Source of the DNA: Aquarana catesbeiana
Lineage: Eukaryota; Chordata; Amphibia; Anura; Ranidae
NCBI RefSeq assembly: GCF_042186555.1
Contig: NC_133329.1
Coordinates: 187,647,206-187,711,205 of the forward strand
Direction: 5' to 3'
Length of the DNA: 64,000 bases
Below are positions 11,851 through 22,903 of this stretch, one piece after another. The notes under the pieces are model-generated. The model was not told the origin of the DNA, ran no database searches, and saw only the letters and a program-made list of their open reading frames with translations. How positions within the stretch are numbered: the first letter of the stretch is position 1; each line of letters begins with the position of its first letter. Made by a program: the position numbers and the translations under genes.

Positions 11851-12698
11851 TTTTATTTAACAATGCCCCTTTTAGACCCTCCTACTGTGCAATTTGGCCA
11901 TACCCACCCTGTTGTGGTGTGCTCCTTCCTAGGAGGGGGGTGTTCCTGCACCGATTCCCTGAGAAGAAAAGCCCTGGGCCCAGCTGCCCAAAAAGAACGG
12001 GCCACACACAGATGGCGGGATTAATAACGGGCGCTGGGTGGGCAGTCCTAATAGAAGCCTGGTATTCTGCTTTTATAGTGTTATATTAGCCCTGCGTCAC
12101 CTCACCCTTCCACCTCAGAGCGCATGCCAAGACATGGCCTTTAAAGCCCACCAAAATCCTCAGCACCAGGCCCATGATACTCTTAATCTGGCCCTGTACT
12201 CACTGGTCTACTGTGTCCCCCAATCAACACTGAGAGAAAGTAACATTACAGCACTTGCTTAGCTGCATAAAATCATCTAATGTGTGTATATTCTAGAGTA
12301 TTACTTAAGAAGAAAGTGGGGTTGTTGTCCAAATCAACCAGATTGCAGACCTATTTATAGTTAAATCTAAACTCAAGGGGAATTTCAAAACTACCTTTGC
12401 AGTGGGATTCCCCTCACACTGCAGGGGTTAAATGCTTGCTTTTATCTCATGTCTCACTCCTGGAGGCTTTCAGTTTTCTATGCCACCATTGCCAAAAGCA
12501 GTTTATCTGCAGTGTTCCCTCCATTTATCGTACTCTGTCTCAACCAGAAGCCTTACACTGTAAGTGACGAAGCAGAGAGCACACTCACAACCTGGAGCAT
12601 TAGAGTGAAAAAGAGAGCGCTGGTTGCCAAGAGAGGAAAAGATAAGGTAAGTAAAACTGCTTTTCAATAATACCCTTGACGAAAGCGAGCATCTAAGC
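11851..12698. other. No gene recognised
   Basis: No domain was recognised on either strand. A hAT-like terminus facing left ends at 12196 (TGGCCCTG). A short open stretch at 12515-12644 is bounded by TTTATCTGCAG and AAGGTAAGTA, which look like splice signals, but nothing else supports an exon. Confidence 0.45.
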
Positions 12699-13010
12699 TG
12701 TCACGTACCTTATGGCAGAGCCCGACATGTAGAGGGAGACCTCTTCTACAGTCCGTGGCTCAAAGACCACTGATGTTGCTACAAGGGCCATGCGACCGCA
12801 GCAAGATATGAGTGCCTGTAAGATCTTCCACCGGTTGAATAGGTGCATCACCAGGGTTGGGCCAGATAGCTGGAGCAGCGGGTGGCAGCAGGAACAGCAG
12901 ACCCCAGTTTGAGTAGGCAGCAGGCGGCAGTTGCTTAGCAGACAGCAGCTGGTTGCAGGAAGACTGGCAGCACATGGCAGGTGGAGGATAGAGGTGCGCA
13001 TCTTCACTGG
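12699..13010. repeat. Possible LTR fragment
   Basis: Starts TGTCACGTACC, the kind of TGTCAC start seen in the solo LTR at 3673, and is rich in CAG/GCAGCAG. The other end and a TSD were not found. Sequence after 13010 (ATTCGATT repeats to about 13080) looks like a different repeat. Confidence 0.3.
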
Positions 13011-13293
13011 TCTCACTATTCGATTTGATTATGATTATTCTGTCAACGATTCGATTCCGAGATGCGTTGCGATACATCACAATTACTGCCCATAATTTTC
13101 ATTAAAAAATTCAAGCATTCAGAATAATTCATTTTTATTTTATCTGCTCTTAAATAAAAAAAGTAAAAAATTTTTTACGTATTACACTATTGCCATCATT
13201 CTTTACCATATGTGTACTGCGGAGCCCGAGATATGGATGGTCTAATGGATCCCTGCAGCCCCATGCCAGGAAGCCGGTTCTGTGAACAAATCA

Positions 13294-14602
13294 GTCTGTC
13301 ACAGAGGCGTATCTAGGGTATGGCAGCCATGGCAAGTGCCAAGGGCGCCATGGGGGGGGGGGCGGCAAAAAAGCACTAAAAATAAAGTCCCACCACCCGT
13401 CCTCTCGCGGCCGCCTCCCGCTATATTCTTGTCCCCGGCGCCACGACCGGCCTGCTGGAGCGCAGCGCCGGCACAGCAAATTAGCAAGTGAGGAGGCCAG
13501 GAGGGAAGCTAGTGACAGGCGCCCCCCCTGACGGCCGATGAGTTGGTCTGGCCAGAGTGACCGCCCCTGGGTCATCTACGTAGAGATAAAGTAACTGGCG
13601 GAGGCGGAGCCTAATGCTCCGCCTACCCTCCTCTGCGCAGCTACTTCGGCTTCTCTTCTGGTGGGTCTCACGGGCCGGGTCGGGTCTTTGTGACGTGCTG
13701 ACGCCCGGTGCTCTGACGTGGTCGGCAACGGACTCTATAGGGGAACATGGAGGCTGGCGACCAGGAGAAGAAAGAGACATCAGAGAGTAGAAAACCAATT
13801 GGAACCCCCCCCAGGCAGCAGCAGCAGGTACTAGTACTGTACAGCACCTGTCACCATGATATTGATCATCTTGTGCATGTGTACCAGTAACCAGCACCAA
13901 CTTCAAAGCATTTGTTACCACATTTTTGGGTGCTGGTTAGGCCACATTTATGGGTGCTCATGTTACTGCTTTTTTTTAGTTGTTGGTAAGGCCGCATTTA
14001 TGGGTGCTGATGTTACCACATTTATGGGTGCTGATGTTACTGCATTTATGGGTGCTGATGTTACTGCATTTTTGGGTGCTGGTTAGGCCGCATTTATGGG
14101 TGCTGATGTTACAGCATTTATGGGTGCTGGTAAGGCCGCATTTATGGGTGCTGGTAAGGCCGCATTTATGGGTGCTGATGTTACTGTATTTATGGGTGCT
14201 GATGTTACTGTATTTATGGGTGCTGATGTTACCGAATTTTGGGTGCTGGTGAGGCCGCATTTATGGGTGCTGATGTTACTGCATTTTTGGGTGCTGGTAA
14301 GGCTGCATTTATGGGTGCTGGTAAGGCTGCATTTATGGGTGCTGATGTTACTGTATATATGGGTGCTGATGTTACCGCATTTTTGGGTGCTGGTAAGGCC
14401 GCATTTATGGGTGCTGATATTACTGCATTTTTGGGTGCTGGTTAGGCCGCATTTATGGGTGTTGGTAAGGCCGCATTTATGGGTGCTGAGGTTACTGTAT
14501 TTATGGGTGCTGATGTTACCGCATTTTTGGGTGCTGGACAGGGGCGCAGTTTCAGTTCTTGCCATAGGCGCCATTTTCACTAGATACGCCTCTGGTCTGT
14601 CA
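13294..14602. mobile_element. Non-autonomous hAT-like element carrying a minisatellite, exact 8-bp TSD
   Basis: The element 13302-14594 has perfect 15-bp terminal inverted repeats (CAGAGGCGTATCTAG at the left, its reverse complement at the right). It is flanked by the identical 8-bp direct repeat GTCTGTCA at 13294-13301 and 14595-14602. The subterminal parts also resemble each other (GGCAAGTGCCAAGGGCGCC left, CCATAGGCGCC right). Half of its length is a 24-bp minisatellite (about 13922-14545). No transposase is present. The exact TSD implies a recent insertion. Confidence 0.85.
13922..14545. repeat. 24-bp minisatellite, about 26 units
   Basis: Tandem array with two interleaved unit types, GCATTTATGGGTGCTGATGT followed by TACT, and GCATTTATGGGTGCTGGTAA followed by GGCC. 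The period is 24 bp, a multiple of three, so each stop-free frame stays open and gives 8-residue peptide repeats on both strands. These are frame artefacts, not genes. Confidence 0.92.
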
Positions 14603-14945
14603 TTATAGAGTCTGCTATCTGGTAAGCAGGACTTTCATGCGGTTTGCTGCACCTTTGTATTCCTTTACACTTATCCTCTGGTGGTCAGTTATATGCCCAT
14701 TTTTACATAAATTCTGGTAAGCGGCCTCAGATTCCTTCCTTTTTTCCATCTGTCATCTGGTGGTCAATCACATGCCTCTTTGGTTTTAACTCTGGTAAGT
14801 GGCTTTTTTGGATGGTTTTCTGCACCAGTTCTCCATATAGGAGATTTTTCACTGTTATGCATGGTTGATGTCACTTTACTATTCCGTTTGTGCCTATAGG
14901 CACTGGATGGTTTATGATTTATATGATTTATCACTGGTGGAGTGT

Positions 14946-14979
<34 letters not shown>

Positions 14980-15344
14980 TTTTTTTCTTTAATACTACAT
15001 ATTTGTGTCAGTATTACGCTATGTCATCCTAAAATTTTTTTGGGTACAACCTTCGTGGATCCGATTCGGCTTGTGAGTGATATTTGTCCAGGACATATCC
15101 GGAAAGGTTCCCCAAAGGCCCAGGCTGGGTTTATAGCCACCTGTTTTATTTGACTTGCTATCTGGTAAGCATTTCATCTAACAGGAATTGTGTTACCTGA
15201 ACTTCTACTATCAGCTACTGAATATTGAAAACAATTTTTCATTTTAATTTTTTTCACCATTTATTTTTGTTCACCTCATTTGGTGTTGGACATTTAAACA
15301 CAAGGACTATTTAATAATAATTTAATTTTGATTGTTCATTTTTT
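14603..15344. other. Unrecognised sequence with a TA microsatellite
   Basis: AT-rich, no coding signal. Contains a (TA)n run at 14949-14975. The phrase TCTGGTAAGC/TCTGGTAAGT recurs at about 14617, 14712, 14790 and 15160, suggesting an old dispersed or loosely tandem repeat. Confidence 0.5.
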
Positions 15345-16600
15345 AATGTGCGGCTTTTTATATATTTGTCATAAATTTACATACCCGGGGAGAATTTATG
15401 ATTTCTTGCCCATTTTGATGAATAACACAAAAACGTTTCTTTTGTTAATGATTAGTGTTTGGCTGAAGCCATTTATTATCAGTCAACTGTGTTTACTCTG
15501 TTTAAATCATAATCACAACAGAACCTACCCAAATGGCCCTGATCAAAAGTTTACATACCCCAGTTCTTGATATTGTGTATTGCCCCCTTTAACATCAATG
15601 ACAGCTTGAAGTTTTTTGTGATATTTGAGGATGAGGTTTTTTATTTTCTCAGATGGTAAAGCTGCCCATTCCTCTTGCCAAAAAGCCTCTAGTTCCTGTA
15701 AATTCTTGGGCTGTCTTGCATGAACTGCACGTTTGAGAGCTCCCCAGAGTGGCTCAATGATATTGAGGTCAGGAGATGGAGATGGCCGCTCCAGAACCTT
15801 CACTTTATTCTACTGTAGCCAATGACAAGTCGACTTGGCCTTGTGTTTTGGATCATTGTCACGTTGGAATGTCCAAGTATGTCCCATGCGCAGCTTCCTG
15901 GCTGATGAATGCAAATGTTCCTCCAGTATTTTTTGATAACATACTGCATTCATCTTATCAATTTTTGACCAAATTTCCTGTGCCTTTGTAGCTAACACAT
16001 CCCCAAAACATTAGCGATCCACCTCCGTGTTTCACAGTAGCAATGGTGTACCTTTCATCATAGGCCTTGTTGACTCCTCTCCAAATGTAGCTTTTATGGT
16101 TGTGGCCAAAAAGCTCAATTTTGGTCTCATCACTCCAAATGACTTTGTGCCAGAAGGTTTGAGGCCTGTCTCTATGCTGTTTGGCATATTGTAAGAGGGA
16201 TACTTTGTGGCATTTGTGTAGTAATGGCTTTCTTCTGGCGACTCGACCATGCAGCCCATCTTTCTTCAAGTGCCTCCTTATCGTGCATCTTAAAACAGCC
16301 ACACCACATTTTTCAGAGTCCTGTATTTCACCTGAACTTATTTGTGGGTTTTTCTTTGCATCCCTAACAATTTTCCTGGCAGTTGTGGCTGAAATTTTAG
16401 TTGGTCTACCTGACCGTGGTTTGGTTTCAACAGAAGCCCTCATTTTCTGCTTCTTGATTAGAGTTTTAACACTGCTGATTGGCATTCTGAATTCCTTGGA
16501 TATCTTTTTATATCCGTTTCCTGTTTTATACAGTTCAACTACCTTTTCCCACAGATAGTTTGACAATTATTTTGCTTTCCCCATGACTCAGAATCCAGAA
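15345..16600 (-). mobile_element. Tc1-type DNA transposon, right end truncated
   Basis: Contains a broken Tc1 transposase flanked on the left by non-coding sequence with the direct-repeat-like phrase TTTACATACCC at about 15376 and 15548, as expected inside long Tc1 terminal inverted repeats. The matching right TIR was not found. Sequence after about 16600 belongs to another repeat. The exact left end is uncertain. Confidence 0.7.
15543..16566 (-). pseudogene. Tc1 transposase, DDE, two frameshifts
   Basis: Cut-and-paste transposase of the Tc1/mariner superfamily. The N-terminal part (16566-15958) has the paired-type helix-turn-helix start (SNYLWEKVVELYKTGNGYKK), then SGRPTKIS, and the first catalytic Asp in VIWSDETKIELFG. 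After a frameshift near 15990 the second Asp lies in FQRDNDPKHKAKST (15998-15810). After a further shift the catalytic Glu lies in PDLNIIEPLWGALK (15803-15543). Summed length of about 340 residues is normal for Tc1. All three catalytic residues survive, but the frame does not, so this copy cannot make an active enzyme. Confidence 0.88.
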
Positions 16601-17145
16601 ACGTCACTGCAGCACTGGATGAAAGATGCAAGGGTCTGTCAGGAGTCCAGAAACTCATTGACCATTTACATTATACAGCCCCCCTGCACATTACACAGTC
16701 CCCCTTGCACTTTTTACAGTCCCTCATATTAAACAGCCCAGGGTCAGACAAACCAGGTCAGCAAGGGATGGTCAGATACAGACATAAATTGCAGGCAAAG
16801 AATGGTCAAAATACAGGTAAAGGTTGGCATTACGAGATCAAGCAGATGAGCAAGAGGTAAGTGGATTCTAGAGGCAAGCCAAGGTCAGGGCAGGTAGAGT
16901 TCAAGCGTGGCCAGGATAAGTACAAGAGTCAAACACAGAAAAAGGAACACGGGTAACAGCTGCAGATCAGACAGCAACCAACTAGTGTAGCTGCTGCACT
17001 TACATAGGCCATTTAGCGCCATGTCAGTGGCAAATACACGTGCACCTGTGCACCACAGGACGGGTACCCACAGAACGGCGCAAATGCATTTGTGTGCACC
17101 TTGGAACTTCAACTGCACTATGGCCAGTGTGTCCCTGACATAACC
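16601..17145. repeat. LTR-like repeat, unclassified
   Basis: Composition and phrasing (AGGTCAG, CAGGTAGAG, CAAACACAG, ending near TCCCTGACA) resemble the solo LTR at 3673-4369. A TG...CA pair with matching TSD was not found. Contains short repeats of TACAGTCCC near 16675-16735. Confidence 0.35.
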
Positions 17146-18344
17146 CTTGCAGTGTGGGAGAGCACCACTACAACAGTAGTTTTGACATTTTCCTTTGACT
17201 TTAAGGTAAGTTAATGTTAAAAGCTTACTGGTTTCTTTGAACACCATCTCTACTTGTATTTTTTTCTCCATTTTATATGTCACTTTAACTGCTCTTTTAT
17301 GTAATTGCAACTTTGGAGATGTCAACAGAGATTATTCAGTATATGTTTCGAACTGCACAAAACGGCAAAAAATCATAACAATGCCTGAGAACCCAGTTGT
17401 CAATTTCAAAGACTGGTCACTAGGAAACAGAGTAAGCTGGAAAGATTCAATCACCATCAAAATTTAATACAGCAGCCCAACAATAAACGGAATTAATGTA
17501 TCACCACAGACAAAGATACACACTGGTACCTGCCTTCTCTAACAAATGAATTAAACTATTATATGTTAAAAAAAAAAAATACAAATATATTTTCTGGTAC
17601 GTCTGCTGCTCATCACAAAAAGAAATCGGTAACAGACTTTTCTTCTGTGCTTTTATTATTGTGCAATGCAATTCCATATTTTTACCTGCCATCCATTTAG
17701 AATTTGGTTGCTATGCAACAAGCTAGAAGCCTCTGTTATTTAGAATACACACCAATAGCCATGGGATAACCATTTTACACACAAGATTTCCCCAGTAAAC
17801 AGAGAAAAAGGGCTAAAGAAAGTTTCAATAATGTTTATCTTAACTGGTCAGCTGAAGATCTTCCTTACAGTAGAATTTTATTAATTATTCACATGTTATA
17901 GGTATTAAAAAACACCTGTCAAATACAAGAGACTATTCAAGAACTATTAAAACTATGGTCTACAATCATTGTTTTAGAATGGACAGCATTTCACTTATAA
18001 ACATTACTTTTGTGTGTCTGAATACCTCTCTTGAGAATGCAATGAATAAAACATTAGTAAGCAAATGCAATGTTTTAGCCTGTTACATTAAAAAGTTAAA
18101 CAACTAATTAAAAAAAAGCTGTGTAGGGAAATGAAGTGCAATTTCTCCCCCTTGTGGTTATAATGTTTTAAAGCAAGAGCAATACATATCAGACTACCAA
18201 GATGTGCTTTTACTAAAGTGTTACAGATTAATACATAGCCAGCAACAAGTTTCATCCAATAATAAAATGCGGCTATTATTATAATTTCTCGAATCAGAAG
18301 GGGAAACAAAACAGCTAGTAAATTGTTGTGCATTTCGTCTAGAG
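17146..18344. other. No gene or repeat recognised
   Basis: AT-rich sequence without repeat termini I recognise. A plus-strand open stretch at 17237-17467 and a minus-strand one at 18088-18417 have no recognisable domain. This is one of the better candidates for unique DNA in the window. Confidence 0.45.
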
Positions 18345-18910
18345 GCGGGGCTATCTTGACACGCACAACGTCACATCCGGGTACCGTGGTTCCGGACATT
18401 TGACCGGTGGAACGCAAGCGGTGATTCTAGGTAGCGTTGCTTTCCCGTGTCGTTTGGAGAGTACGAGAGCCTGCGAGCTCCCTCTCCTATTTTTAAACTT
18501 TCATTTTATAAAGTCTATTCCTTGGATACATATTTTTTTACAATAAACAAATGAAACGGAGTTACGCTATGTGGACTACCTTTGTTTTTGTTTTATGAAA
18601 TACATCATGTGGATGTCTGGCCGGGATCTCCATTGAAATAGGAGCCAGTGGAGTTTCTTTTTCCCCCCTCCCTCCTTCTCTGCGGGTGGATGACCCTGAA
18701 CCGTGCTATTGGGAGTTGGAAGGATATCGGCACCTTGGGATTAATATCTTTCGCCCGCACCCCTGCAGGGGTAGGGCGCTCCGGTGAGTGCAATCACATA
18801 AGGGGGAAATTGCCATTAATCACTGCACTTCTTTACCTATATCCCACTGTAAAGGAGACATTCAAACATATCGGAAGAAACGCTACGTCACCTTTATGGA
18901 CATTCTGATT
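18345..18910 (+). mobile_element. Penelope-like terminal (pLTR-type) fragment
   Basis: Shares ordered blocks with PLE-like sequences elsewhere in the window. First comes a CAATAAAC block followed by GTTACGCTATGTGG (18541-18575). Then comes the palindrome ACCCCTGCAGGGGT (18759-18772), followed after 10 nt by GGTGAGTG (18783-18790). The same order occurs at about 30690-30930 and 60700-60930 in reverse orientation. No ORF. Confidence 0.5.
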
Positions 18911-19479
18911 TTTTTTCCACACATTATATATGTTTTCACCTAATACACAGTGAGCTGATGAATTGTTTTATTTTTGTCTTTTATTGTATATTGATTTTTA
19001 TTGCACATTTGATTTATATATCAATACATATATTTAATATATCTTTGCACCTGCCACTTTAGATCCTCACTCCAAAGGACTAATTTATATGGGACTTATA
19101 AGCACATGTCACTTTAGTTTTTTGTGTGTTTTTTTTGTTTTTTTCACCTATATGGTATAGTGACTGAGTTCTCTTCATTTGCTTATTGTTTATAATTTTT
19201 GTCCTGCACAATTTAGCACCTGTCACTTTATATCTACAACTAAAAAATTATTGTACTGATACACTTTATTATTTTTATAATAACTCTAGCACTTGTCACT
19301 TTATATCTTTAATAAGAATAATTATTACATTGATACACTTTTTCTATAACAGCGCCACTTCCTATTTTTCAGTTTTTCATTGGCTTTTTTGGGTTTCACT
19401 CAGGTGTTTCCAGTCTACATAGGGGGGCAGCAGTTTTCAATATCCTGAATGTCCTTGATAAACAATTACATGGGGTGGA
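18911..19479. other. No gene recognised
   Basis: Very AT-rich. The phrase CACCTGTCACTTTA or CACTTGTCACTTTATATCT recurs at about 19055, 19215 and 19290, hinting at a degenerate tandem repeat of roughly 75-80 bp. Confidence 0.4.
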
Positions 19480-20376
19480 ATGTCAGATGTTTTTTTTTTA
19501 ACTGGCCGATGTCTCCCGACATTCGGCTCATGTTTACCCGGCTTAACCCCCAGCAACATCCAAGTAGGCGGGAGCCAAACAGACAACCGGATGGAGAAAA
19601 CACGCAATCTACTGGCTACACAGACTCCAGCGGCACCTGAAGATACAATTCCACTGCACCCTGCTAGGCTTTAGGTGGTCATGACTTTGATTGCCAACTG
19701 TCAAACTGCTCTTTTAACTACAATCGAGCACCTACAGATGAACATTAGTCTGATATGCTGAGATCTAGACTCCTACCAATCCTGCATCGCAGTGACAGAG
19801 CAATGAGTGAGCAATATGGAGGATGCAGTACATGACCATACAGTCTCTGCCCACATGCTGCAAACCATAGTGAAGTTGCTGGAAGCTAGGGTGGAGGACA
19901 CAGAGAATAAGATTAGGCACAACAATCTTTGCATACTAGGCCTGGCACTTCCTTTATGAAGCATCTGCTGAAAGCCCTGTTGCCACAAGCAAGAGTATTT
20001 GGACTGCAGGGGGCTCACAGAATGCTGGCTGCCCATGGCCCTACAGGTGCTCCTCTCCACACCTTCATCTTTAATCTACTTCAAAGACTGGGCCCTGGCC
20101 CTCAATGAAGCAAGGCTGCAGGGAAAACTTTGGTATGAAAATACAAAACTCCTCATCTTTCCATACTACTCGGCCGAGACACAATTTCTTCAAGGATCGC
20201 TCGACAAGGTGAAAGCAAAGCTCCGCTCCAAAGGAGTCCCATACTGTATGATCTTCCCAGGCAAGCTCTGAGTCCAAGACACCAAGATGACCACTTTTTT
20301 TACTACTCCTGAAGAAGCAGCAAGCTTGCTGGAAATTACGCACCAGGCCCTGTTGGTTCGATGTCACAAGTTGTGA
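19480..20376 (+). pseudogene. L1-type LINE ORF1 remnant
   Basis: Conceptual reading in shifting frames shows KLLEARVEDTENKIRHNNL near 19875, then RMLAAHGPTGAPLHTFIFNLL. These are the coiled-coil end and RAHR-type region of an L1/Tx1 ORF1. The later stretch 19999-20271 (NEARLQGKLWYENTKLLIFP, then YSAETQFLQGSLDKVKAKLR) matches the C-terminal domain, ending near TTPEEAASLLEI. Many stops. No ORF2 follows, so this is a broken copy of another L1-type family. Confidence 0.7.
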
Positions 20377-20879
20377 ACTTCTTCTGTCTTATTCCCATGA
20401 TTGTGCCACCTAACCGGGAGTACTATTATGGGTTGCACCCCCCCTCTATTTCTTGGGATGGCTCCTACATCCCAAGGCTCTCTACCCCCCCATGCTGCAT
20501 AAAGCCATGGCCTTAGTTGCATACCATTAGTTGTTGCTTGAGATTTGCAGCTTGGTACCCCAATATATTCCACCTTGTCCTGCAGTCAAACTGCCACTAC
20601 TGTTATCCTAGTTGTTTTGCCTTTGCTCCTCTCTGGCAACAACACCATGATGACTGGACCCTGAGGAGGTGGGGAATGTGGAATGGGAGCCTGACCTGGA
20701 ATATTTGCACTACCAGTTTAACTACTGAAGATCTGTACCCTCCGGTTACCCTGAGAGATTTGTGCATTTTAAAAATGTAAACTGCACTGCTCATCTGAGA
20801 ACTTAGTTCCACAATAAACATGTTGTTTACTACCCCTTTTGGTATGTGACATGAATTTCAAAAAAACATCCAGTGTTCA
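20377..20879. other. LINE-flanking sequence, no further ORF recognised
   Basis: Follows the ORF1 remnant and may be the ORF1-ORF2 spacer of the same LINE. I see no endonuclease or RT motif before PLE-like sequence begins near 20880. Confidence 0.4.
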
Positions 20880-21440
20880 GTGGGTCCATATGTAATCATA
20901 CAAAAATTAGTATGACGTAAAAAGAGTCCATAGAGGAGTGATGAAAAAAGAATAACTTCTAGACCAAGAAAGATGTAACCACGTGACAATAGTATTATGT
21001 GACGCAACTGTGACAAAACCCCTACCGGTTGAAAAGAGGCTTACCGGAGTAAGAGGACTCAAATGGGCTTACACTCAATGAGTCGATAAAGCTTGTGGTG
21101 TAAAACACAAATACATGAAGCATCTAGGTATGTAGTCAGGATCAGAGTGGAAGATGATTCATCCATCCAGAAATCAACACAAAGCAGTAATCTTTAGAAA
21201 TGGCCAGCGTGATGTACTGGATCCTCTCATGCAGGCAAACCGTATGGCCAAAAAAAGAAGAAAAAACTCCACATTATGTGAACCAGTAAAAAATATAATA
21301 CGTTTAATAAAAGATAAATGGAACACTCGCATTTAATAGGTGTATAAAAAGCGCCTAAAAATGTACAATGTGACCAACGCAATGGCATCCGCAGGGTTCC
21401 TCAGACGCGTTCCGTTTGAGACATCATCTGATATCTCCTT
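20880..21440 (-). mobile_element. Penelope-like terminal (pLTR-type) fragment
   Basis: Carries the same ordered blocks as the PLE copy at 48545-49500: GAGGCTTACCGGAG (about 21029), a TTTAATAAAAG block (about 21303), AAAAAGCGCC (about 21347) and GACGCGTTCCG (about 21404). The last is one substitution from the GACGCGTTTCG hammerhead-like motif. Orientation is minus by comparison with the GIY-YIG-bearing copy. Confidence 0.55.
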
Positions 21441-21507
21441 AGACAAAATGCATCAGTGCTATAAAAATGCACTGATTACTGTGTAAATGTCACTGGCAAG
21501 GAAGGGA

Positions 21508-21851
21508 TTAACATTAGGGGGCGATCAAGGAGTTAAATGGGTTCCCTCTGTGTGTTTCTAACTGTGAGGGGATGGGACTGATTAGAGGAGGTGCCAGATC
21601 TTTGTTCCTACTTAGTAAGAACAGAAAATCTGTTTCTCCTCCCCTGTCAGAACGAGGATTTGCATGTTCACACACACAAATCCCCATTCTGGCTCTCGTG
21701 ACCGCTGTGCAGGGGGCGCACGTGCGTGCCTCCGGTGGCGTGCACGCTCCTGCTACAGCTCTTAAGGGAGCCGCCATACGGGTACGCCGGTTTGCACAGC
21801 GGTGCCATTCTGCCAACGTATATTGGCGTGAGCTGGTTGGCAAGTGGTTAA
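21508..21851. mobile_element. TTAA-bounded MITE (344 bp)
   Basis: Runs from TTAACATTAGGGGG to AAGTGGTTAA. A second copy of the same family lies at about 45385-45580 (AGGGGGCGATCAAGGGGTTAAA). The preceding bases 21440-21511 match the last 70 bp of the TTAA MITE at 44300-44901, so the two modules abut here. TTAA borders suggest a piggyBac- or Kolobok-type mobiliser. Confidence 0.55.
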
Positions 21852-22289
21852 AATACAGTCATAGTCCTAAACAGGACATCACTGTACAAAGAGCTCCTAG
21901 GGGTGGGCTTCACTTAATCAGAGGTAGGGAACTTTAAAAGACTTCCAATAATATAGGAGGAAGTTTCTTAATTCACAAGCTTGGGCACGAGTGGATTTTC
22001 AGAATGTTTTTTTTCAAGTTTATTTATTTGCTGTGGTTGATAGTTACATCTTGGTTGTAAAGTTGTGGCCATTTTTTTTTATTTTTTTATTTTGTAAAAT
22101 GAAATCTTATAATTGGACACTTTACATATTTTACTTGCCTTTTGATTTATGTACACCGACAATTTACGCAGCATTTTACATATACATAGTACATTCACAT
22201 CAGTCCCTGCCCTCAGGCAACTTACAATCTAAGGTTCCTAACTCACATTTATACAAATGCATACTAGGGTCAATTTAAACAGGAGCCAA
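21852..22289. other. No gene recognised
   Basis: AT-rich, no domain and no clear terminal repeats on either strand. Confidence 0.4.
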
Positions 22290-22708
22290 TTAAAGTAGAA
22301 GTAAACCCTGTTTTTGAACGTTTACCTACAGGTAAGCCTATAATAAGGCTTACCTGTAGGTACAGTGAATATCTCCTAAAGCTGCACGGTTTAGGAGATA
22401 TTCCCACTGCATGTAGCCTAGGTCGACCCTTCAGAGCTCCATGCAGTGGTTCATGACTCCTGCATGCATGTGAGTGACAACATTGTGGTGCGACCAATCA
22501 GAAGGCCGGAGGATATAAATCCGGAAGGAAGACCAGGTGAAGATGGGATCCCTGTCAGTGGTGATAGCTTGCCACTGGAGGGCTTCGTTCTAAGGTAAGC
22601 ATTTCATAATGTGCTAGTATGCAATGCATACTAGCACATTATGCCTTTACCTTGCAGGTTAAAAAAACAAATAAATAAAAAATAGGCTGCGGTTTACTAC
22701 CACTTTAA
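22290..22708. mobile_element. TTAA-bounded MITE (419 bp)
   Basis: Imperfect terminal inverted repeats TTAAAGTAGAAGTAAACCC at the left and GGTTTACTACCACTTTAA at the right, each including TTAA. Inside are further hairpins, including CTACAGGTAAGCCT against AGGCTTACCTGTAG (22326-22362) and TATCTCCTAAA against TTTAGGAGATA (22370-22402). No ORF. Confidence 0.65.
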
Positions 22709-22903
22709 GCTACCAGCATGTCTTTGGAATGGGGCAGAAAACCGGAGTACCCAGAGGAAACCCATGCAGACATGCAAACTGTAGGCAGGTAGTGCCATGG
22801 TTGGGATTTGAACTGATGACCCTAGTGCTGCCAGACAGAAGTTCTAACCACTTAGTTGCCCAATAAAAAATAAAATATAATATTTATATATTATATATAC
22901 ATA
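22709..22903. other. Short unassigned stretch
   Basis: Reads like an old retroelement end (GGGATTTGAACTGATGACC, CTAACCACTTAG) but is too short to classify. Confidence 0.3.

Noticed and set aside
11460..12089. 209-codon plus-strand frame with Cys/Tyr/Val-rich repeats
   Set aside because: It overlies the 31-bp minisatellite, with units read in rotating frames, and then runs into unrelated sequence.
13976..14608. Several long overlapping frames on both strands with 8-residue peptide repeats
   Set aside because: The 24-bp tandem period is a multiple of three and its unit lacks stops in several frames. Openness follows from the repeat; no domain, signal peptide or start context supports a protein.
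16600..17145. Complete solo LTR
   Set aside because: Composition is LTR-like, but no TG...CA pair with a matching 5-bp duplication could be found.
17237..17467. 76-codon plus-strand frame, possible small secreted protein
   Set aside because: The N-terminus is hydrophobic, but there is no recognisable family, no cleavage-site context I trust and no supporting neighbour.
21395..21440. Third hammerhead ribozyme at GACGCGTTCCG
   Set aside because: The invariant GAAA is changed to GGAA and helix I could not be paired, so I keep it only as a PLE-family marker.
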